A DNA stretch of 9,664 nt from an uncultured bacterium (GTDB lineage: Bacteria > Bacillota > Clostridia > Oscillospirales > Ruminococcaceae), in assembly GCA_905214265.1 (NCBI GenBank), contig CAJMLQ010000111.1, positions 1-9,664 of the forward strand, given 5' to 3'. A program made the position numbers and the translations under genes. The notes under the pieces were generated by a model. The model searched no databases. It saw only the letters and a program-made list of their open reading frames with translations, and was not told the DNA's origin. Below are positions 5,735-9,664 of the stretch, one piece after another (the stretch's first letter is position 1; every line of letters begins with the position of its first letter).

Positions 5735-7312
5735 TCAGCGGACAGTTCCGAATCGAAAATCCGGCATTCGGCTGTCAAACCGATAAGTCACGCCGGAAAC
5801 GCCCGGCGCCGAAACGAAATACTCGGCCTGATAGTAAAACGGCAGAAACAGCCCCTCGCCGATCAGGAGCTCCTCCGCCTGCCGGTAAAGCTCAGTCCTC
5901 TCCGTCACCGCGCTCTCTGCAGCCGCTTGATCCAGAAGCCGGTCAAAATTCTCCAGCTGGTAGACTCCGCCCTCTGACGCAAAATAGGATAGCGCAGCGG
6001 CCGGACTATTGCAGCTTCCAGAAAGGCTGACCAGCGCACATTCGTATTCTCCAGCTGCCAGCCGGTCAGAATAGGTGCCGGCATCCAGCACCTCCACCGT
6101 CAGGTACAGCCCGAAATCCCGTTGCCAGATCTGGGAAAGATAGGCAAAATATGTTTCATGACCATAACCTTCAGGCACGATCAGCCGGACACCGGTCAGG
6201 CTTTCCGCCAAAATCTCCGCCACACCGGCGCTGAAAGCTTCCTGCGCCGCCTCCCGGTCTAGGGATGGCATCAGATTTTCCCCCGCCGTGCTGCGGTAAT
6301 TTTTTCCTTCTAACGTAACGTTTTTAGAAATTACAGCCCGCGCACGTTCGTAATAATCTGGCAGTGCCGCCTCCATCGTGGAAAAATCCGCATCCAGAAA
6401 AAGTGCCCGCCGGATCTGTGCGTTGGAAAATGGCTCCCGATCTGTCCGAAAAATCATTCCCCAAACCGCATTGTCACTTTGAAAAACCTCTTGCCCCGAA
6501 ACATCCCCCAACGAAAGAAAATCCGCACCGTTGAGAGCAACGGAGGAGGTCACCCCCTCCCGAAACCGCTCCAACGGCGTACCAGAAGAGGGTACCGCCA
6601 GGGTCAGAGAGGTCGCCGTCACTTCCGTCCGGCTGTGATACGTCGCGCTGGGCCGGAGCCTCACCGTACCGCTTTCCTGCCAAGAGGACAGATAAAATGC
6701 TCCGTTTCCCATGATTTTATCTCCTGCCAGCCCATATTTTCCCTTGGTCGTTCGGAAAAAGTCCTCCTTGCAGGGCATGGCGGGCGCTGTGGACAGGAGT
6801 TCCAAAAACCGGGCGTTATACCGCTCCAGCCGGATGACGACCGTGTTCTCTCCCTCGGCCCAGACACCCAGCTCTTCAGCCGGAGAATCCCCGGAAAGGA
6901 CTGCCTTCCCGCCCTGAATGCAGAGAAAGTCCGACACGCCGGGAGCGTTGGTAGCAGGGTCAAACAGGCGCCGGAAACCGTAGACAAAATCCGCCGCCGT
7001 CAGTGGGTCGCCGTTGGACCAGGCCCCGTCCTCCCGCAGCTGGAAGGTATAGGTCATCCCGTCCGCCGATTCCGTCCAGCTCTCCGCTGCGCCAGGCTGG
7101 ACAACGCCGTCCTCATCCACCGTCACAAGCCCTTCAAAGAGGTTCGCGATCACCAGCCGGGAGGCCGCGTCAGAAGCCGATTGAGGATCCAGGTTTTTGG
7201 GAGCGCCGTCCAAATCATATAAAAAGTCATTTTCCTCTCGCATGCAGCCGGCCAAAAGGACCACCGGAGCCAGAAGAAAAAGAAACAGAAATGCCGTGGA
7301 AATCCTGCGCAT
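5735..7312 (-). CDS. Oligopeptide/dipeptide ABC transporter substrate-binding lipoprotein (SBP_bac_5 family)
   Basis: A 525-residue predicted lipoprotein. The N-terminus MRRISTAF is followed by a hydrophobic stretch and the lipobox LAGC with Cys23 as the lipidated residue, so the mature protein should sit on the outer face of the membrane. Family features of peptide/nickel-binding cluster C proteins: an early NLDPQSASDAASRLVIANLFEGL stretch type, then AESWTESADGMTYTFQLREDGAWSNGDPLTAADFVYGF, and a C-terminal region resembling other family members (LYRQAEELL...LFLPFYYQ). The ligand cannot be told; peptides are the default guess. The ATG at 7310-7312 is preceded by GGAGGA; an upstream ATG at 7403-7405 is rejected because the promoter lies inside that extension. 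No permease or ATPase gene is in the window, so it is either an orphan binding protein or works with a transporter elsewhere. No clear GC-rich terminator follows its stop; only A/T-rich DNA precedes the rpsO promoter. Confidence 0.9.
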   Translation of the reverse strand: MRRISTAFLFLFLLAPVVLLAGCMREENDFLYDLDGAPKNLDPQSASDAASRLVIANLFEGLVTVDEDGVVQPGAAESWTESADGMTYTFQLREDGAWSNGDPLTAADFVYGFRRLFDPATNAPGVSDFLCIQGGKAVLSGDSPAEELGVWAEGENTVVIRLERYNARFLELLSTAPAMPCKEDFFRTTKGKYGLAGDKIMGNGAFYLSSWQESGTVRLRPSATYHSRTEVTATSLTLAVPSSGTPLERFREGVTSSVALNGADFLSLGDVSGQEVFQSDNAVWGMIFRTDREPFSNAQIRRALFLDADFSTMEAALPDYYERARAVISKNVTLEGKNYRSTAGENLMPSLDREAAQEAFSAGVAEILAESLTGVRLIVPEGYGHETYFAYLSQIWQRDFGLYLTVEVLDAGTYSDRLAAGEYECALVSLSGSCNSPAAALSYFASEGGVYQLENFDRLLDQAAAESAVTERTELYRQAEELLIGEGLFLPFYYQAEYFVSAPGVSGVTYRFDSRMPDFRFGTVR

Positions 7313-7315
7313 AAT

Positions 7316-7353
7316 GTCCTCCGGAAAAAATGATGCCGGCGGACCCTGCCGCC
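7316..7353 (-). promoter_or_regulatory. Leader with two competing hairpins over the Shine-Dalgarno sequence
   Basis: On the minus strand, GTCCGCCGG (7336-7344) can pair with CCGGAGGAC (7316-7324), which contains the ribosome site; 8 of 9 pairs form, with one G-A mismatch and an 11-base loop. The same left arm overlaps a second stem, GGCGG/CCGCC (7349-7353 with 7338-7342). The two folds exclude each other, so the leader could switch between a hidden and a free ribosome site. Function is inference; no known riboswitch class is recognised. Confidence 0.4.
7317..7322 (-). promoter_or_regulatory. Ribosome binding site of the substrate-binding lipoprotein gene
   Basis: GGAGGA on the minus strand, 4 bases before the ATG at 7310-7312. 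It decides the start and lies inside a predicted leader hairpin. Confidence 0.8.
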
Positions 7354-7361
7354 TCTCTGTT

Positions 7362-7390
7362 ATTGTACCATGAAAACCGCTGCAGGGCAA
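7362..7390 (-). promoter_or_regulatory. Sigma-A promoter of the substrate-binding lipoprotein gene
   Basis: On the minus strand, -35 TTGCCC (7385-7390, 4 of 6) and -10 TACAAT (7362-7367, 5 of 6), with a 17-base spacer. The predicted start near 7355 gives a leader of about 43 bases. It lies between the pflA stop and the lipoprotein gene, which makes that gene independent of pfl transcription. Confidence 0.72.
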
Positions 7391-7418
7391 GGGAGAAACC
7401 CACATTTTCAGAAAAGCT

Positions 7419-8123
7419 TCAGAAACGGGCCAACTCCTGAAGCCGCGCCACTATCGCAGGATCCGCAGCCGGATATTTCTCAAAGGGAAACGGAATGCCC
7501 AGCTGCCGGTACTTGACCGCGCAGATTTTATGGAACGGCAGCAGCTCCACCTTTTCAACGCAGTGTTTTCCCACAAGAAGTCCATTGAGCCGCTCAATAT
7601 TTTCTGGCGTGTCGTTGATCCCGGGCACGATCACCTGCCGGATCCAGACCGGGATCCCCCGTTCCTCCAGCCGGTCCAGAAATGCCAGGGGTTTTTCTAT
7701 GGGACAACCGGTATAGCGAAGATATTCCCCCGCTGTAGTCATTTTCAGGTCCAGCAGTACCAGATCCGTTTGGTCCAGCACCCGCTCCACCGCCGCATCC
7801 AGGCGGCAGCCGCTGGTGTCCAGCACAGTGTGAAGTTTCTCCTCTTTACACAACCGTAGCAGTTCCGCAGCGAACTCCGGCTGCATCAAAACTTCCCCTC
7901 CGGAAAGGGTCACGCCGCCCTTCGCTCCAAAATAGGGCCGGCAGCGGCGGATCTGCCGGAGAAGCCCCTCCGGTTCCGCCGGCATCCCCCCTTGCGCATC
8001 CCAGGTATCCGGATTGTGGCAGTACCCGCACCGCAGCGGGCAACCCTGAAAAAATATGACAAACCGAACCCCCGGCCCGTCCACGGTGCCGAGGCTCTGA
8101 ACCGAATGAATTCGGCCGGTCAT
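7419..8123 (-). CDS. pflA: Pyruvate formate-lyase-activating enzyme (radical SAM)
   Basis: A 234-residue cytosolic radical SAM enzyme that puts the glycyl radical onto pyruvate formate-lyase, using S-adenosylmethionine and a 4Fe-4S cluster. The cluster motif is Cys28-X3-Cys32-X2-Cys35 (CPLRCGYCHNP). The SAM-binding GGE motif is at 75-77 in VTLSGGEVL, followed by LDTSG (101-105) and LDLK (124-127). No additional ferredoxin-type cluster insert is seen, as expected for true PflA rather than activases of other glycyl-radical enzymes. The length is close to the usual 235-250. The ATG at 8121-8123 has AAGGAG about 7 bases upstream. It lies 60 bases after pflB, the standard order, and its target is the adjacent gene. 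No clear terminator follows it. Confidence 0.96.
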   Translation of the reverse strand: MTGRIHSVQSLGTVDGPGVRFVIFFQGCPLRCGYCHNPDTWDAQGGMPAEPEGLLRQIRRCRPYFGAKGGVTLSGGEVLMQPEFAAELLRLCKEEKLHTVLDTSGCRLDAAVERVLDQTDLVLLDLKMTTAGEYLRYTGCPIEKPLAFLDRLEERGIPVWIRQVIVPGINDTPENIERLNGLLVGKHCVEKVELLPFHKICAVKYRQLGIPFPFEKYPAADPAIVARLQELARF

Positions 8124-8150
8124 AGGCGCGCTCCTTTCTCAAAATGGACC

Positions 8151-8176
8151 GCGCCGCCAAATTTCTCCGGCGGCGC
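8151..8176 (-). promoter_or_regulatory. Intercistronic hairpin between pflB and pflA
   Basis: A perfect 8-bp GC-only stem (GCGCCGCC at 8151-8158 with GGCGGCGC at 8169-8176) with a 10-base loop, 7 bases past the pflB stop. Only a short TTTT occurs downstream and not next to the stem, so it is a poor terminator. It probably protects the 3' end of pflB mRNA or lowers pflA expression relative to pflB (inference). Confidence 0.6.
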
Positions 8177-8183
8177 AAAAACT

Positions 8184-9664
8184 TCACATGCTTTCGTGGA
8201 AGGTCCGGCTGATGACCTCCCGCTGCTGCTCCCGAGAGAGCTTGTGAAAATTGACCGCGTAGCCGGAAACGCGGATGGTCAGGTTCGGATACTTGGAAGG
8301 ATCGTTGTATGCGTCCACCAGCTGCTGCCGGTTCATGACATTGACGTTGAGATGATGGGCCATCTGGCGGAAATATCCGCCCAGCACCAGCACCAGGTTC
8401 TCCACCCGTTCTTCCCCGCTCCGCCCCAGGGCCGAAGGGGTAATGGAGAAGGTATTGGAGATGCCGTCCCGGCACTTCTCATAGGGCATCTTAGCCACGG
8501 AGTTCAGAGAAGCCAGGGCGCCGTGAGTCTCCCGGTTGTGCATGGGGTTGGCCCCCGGCGCGAAGGGTTCGCCTTTCTTTCGCCCATCGGGGGTAGAACC
8601 AGTCTTTTTGCCGTACATGACGTTGGAAGTGATGGTCAGCGCCGAAAGGGTGTGGATGGCTCCCCGGTAGGCCGGCGTCTTTTTCAGCTCATCGGAAACG
8701 TCCGTGAGCATCTGCTTAGCGATACCGTCCACCCGGTCATCGTCGTTGCCGTATTTGGGAAAATCGCCGACAGTCTCGAAGTCCTCGATATACCCATCCG
8801 CGTCCCGGATGACCCGGACTCGGGCGTATTTGATGGCGCTGAGAGAATCGGCGATCACCGACAGCCCCGCTACCCCGAAAGCCATGAACCGTTCCACATC
8901 CGTATCGTGGAGGGCCATCTGGATCTTCTCATAAGCGTATTTATCGTGCATGTAGTGGATGACGTTCATGGTGTTGACATACAGCCGGCAGAGCCACCGG
9001 CGGTAGACGTCCAGTCGCTCCATAACCCTTTCATAGTCCAGATATTCTTCCGGATACGGCTCCATTTTCGGCCCCAGCTCCGTCCCGGAAAGCTGGTCGT
9101 GGCCGCCATTGAGAGCCAGCAGCAGCAGCTTAGGCAGATTGCACCGGGCACCGAAAAACTGCATCTGCTTGCCGATCCTCATAGCCGAAACGCAGCAGGC
9201 AATCCCGTAATCATCCCCGTAGATGGGCCGCATCAGGTCGTCGTTTTCATATTGGATGGAATCGGTGTCAATGGAGACTTTGGCGCAGAATTTCTTGAAG
9301 GGCTCCGGCAGCTTTTCCGCCCAGAGAACTGTCAGATTCGGCTCCGGCGCAGGCCCCAGCGTATACAGCGTGTTGAGCACTCGGAAGGAATTCTTCGTCA
9401 CCAGCGGCCGGCCGTCCTCCCCAACGCCGCCGACGCTCTCGGTGATCCACATAGGATCGCCGCCGAACAGCTCGTTATAGTCCGGTGTCCGCAGATGTCT
9501 GGCCATCCGCAGCTTCATGACGAAATGGTCCATGAGCTCCTGGGCGCCCTCCTCCGTCAGGATTCCCCGGTCCATATCCCGCTGGAGATAGATGTCCAGG
9601 AAGGTACTGGTCCGCCCCAGGGACATGGCCGCACCGTTCTGCTCCTTGATGGCGGCCAGATAGG
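8184..9664 (-). CDS. pflB: Formate C-acetyltransferase / pyruvate formate-lyase (partial, N-terminus off the right edge)
   Basis: This glycyl-radical enzyme converts pyruvate and CoA to acetyl-CoA and formate in anaerobic fermentation; it is a cytosolic homodimer. About 493 C-terminal residues are visible, roughly the last two-thirds of a protein of about 750. The frame is open to the window edge, and residues before the internal Met at 9624-9626 (YLAAIKEQNGAA) match the family, so that Met is not the start. The catalytic cysteine pair lies in IACCVS (codons 9192-9197). The radical glycine is in RVSGYAV (codon 8262-8264), 25 residues from the end. The stretches TPDGRKKGEPFAPGANPMH and HHLNVNVMNR are typical of true Pfl rather than glycerol dehydratase or choline lyase relatives. 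pflA follows in the same operon. The promoter is outside the window. Confidence 0.98.
   Translation of the reverse strand, partial: YLAAIKEQNGAAMSLGRTSTFLDIYLQRDMDRGILTEEGAQELMDHFVMKLRMARHLRTPDYNELFGGDPMWITESVGGVGEDGRPLVTKNSFRVLNTLYTLGPAPEPNLTVLWAEKLPEPFKKFCAKVSIDTDSIQYENDDLMRPIYGDDYGIACCVSAMRIGKQMQFFGARCNLPKLLLLALNGGHDQLSGTELGPKMEPYPEEYLDYERVMERLDVYRRWLCRLYVNTMNVIHYMHDKYAYEKIQMALHDTDVERFMAFGVAGLSVIADSLSAIKYARVRVIRDADGYIEDFETVGDFPKYGNDDDRVDGIAKQMLTDVSDELKKTPAYRGAIHTLSALTITSNVMYGKKTGSTPDGRKKGEPFAPGANPMHNRETHGALASLNSVAKMPYEKCRDGISNTFSITPSALGRSGEERVENLVLVLGGYFRQMAHHLNVNVMNRQQLVDAYNDPSKYPNLTIRVSGYAVNFHKLSREQQREVISRTFHESM

Noticed and set aside
6479..7222. A 247-codon plus-strand frame over the lipoprotein gene
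   Set aside because: It is Arg/Pro-rich with no domain and antisense to a clear SBP_bac_5 protein; it is a shadow frame.
7313..7405. An N-terminal extension of the lipoprotein from the ATG at 7403-7405
   Set aside because: The extension would hide the lipoprotein signal peptide, and both the -10 box and the ribosome site of the gene lie inside it.

Overview
All eight protein-coding genes lie on the minus strand. The window suggests an anaerobic, fermentative member of the Clostridia, probably an Oscillospiraceae/Ruminococcaceae-type gut bacterium. Three things support this: pyruvate formate-lyase with its activase, an H2-sensing type [FeFe]-hydrogenase cluster with a SpoIIE-type phosphatase, and Gram-positive AGGAGG-type ribosome sites with sigma-A promoters. 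Coding DNA is GC-rich and intergenic DNA is AT-rich. The genus is inference; no rRNA gene is present.

Layout in the direction of transcription (high to low coordinates): (1) pflB (3' part, runs off the right edge) and pflA, separated by an intercistronic hairpin. (2) A lipoprotein of the oligopeptide/dipeptide solute-binding family, with its own sigma-A promoter and a leader that can hide its Shine-Dalgarno sequence. (3) rpsO, with a strong extended -10 promoter, then pnp; between them is a hairpin with a short T-run. A strong terminator follows pnp. (4) A three-gene cassette from a perfect-consensus sigma-A promoter: a small 2Fe-2S thioredoxin-fold ferredoxin, a [FeFe]-hydrogenase-like protein with two ferredoxin clusters, an extra 4Fe-4S domain and a PAS domain, and a SpoIIE/PP2C phosphatase that runs off the left edge.

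The most interesting part is region 4. The hydrogenase has the architecture of the putative sensory (HydS-type) [FeFe]-hydrogenases. It keeps all four H-cluster cysteines but carries serines where catalytic enzymes have two methionines near the H-cluster. Just downstream of the predicted transcription start is an 18-bp imperfect palindrome (2807-2824) that matches 12 of the 14 defined positions of the Rex (NADH/NAD+ sensing repressor) operator. Inferred model: the operon is switched on when NADH is high, and its product senses H2 or redox state and signals through the PAS domain and the phosphatase. Regions 1 and 4 both belong to fermentative redox balance (formate versus H2 disposal). Region 3 is ordinary translation and RNA-decay housekeeping.

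No tRNA, rRNA, CRISPR, insertion sequence or phage feature was seen. No gene-free stretch exceeds about 220 bases.
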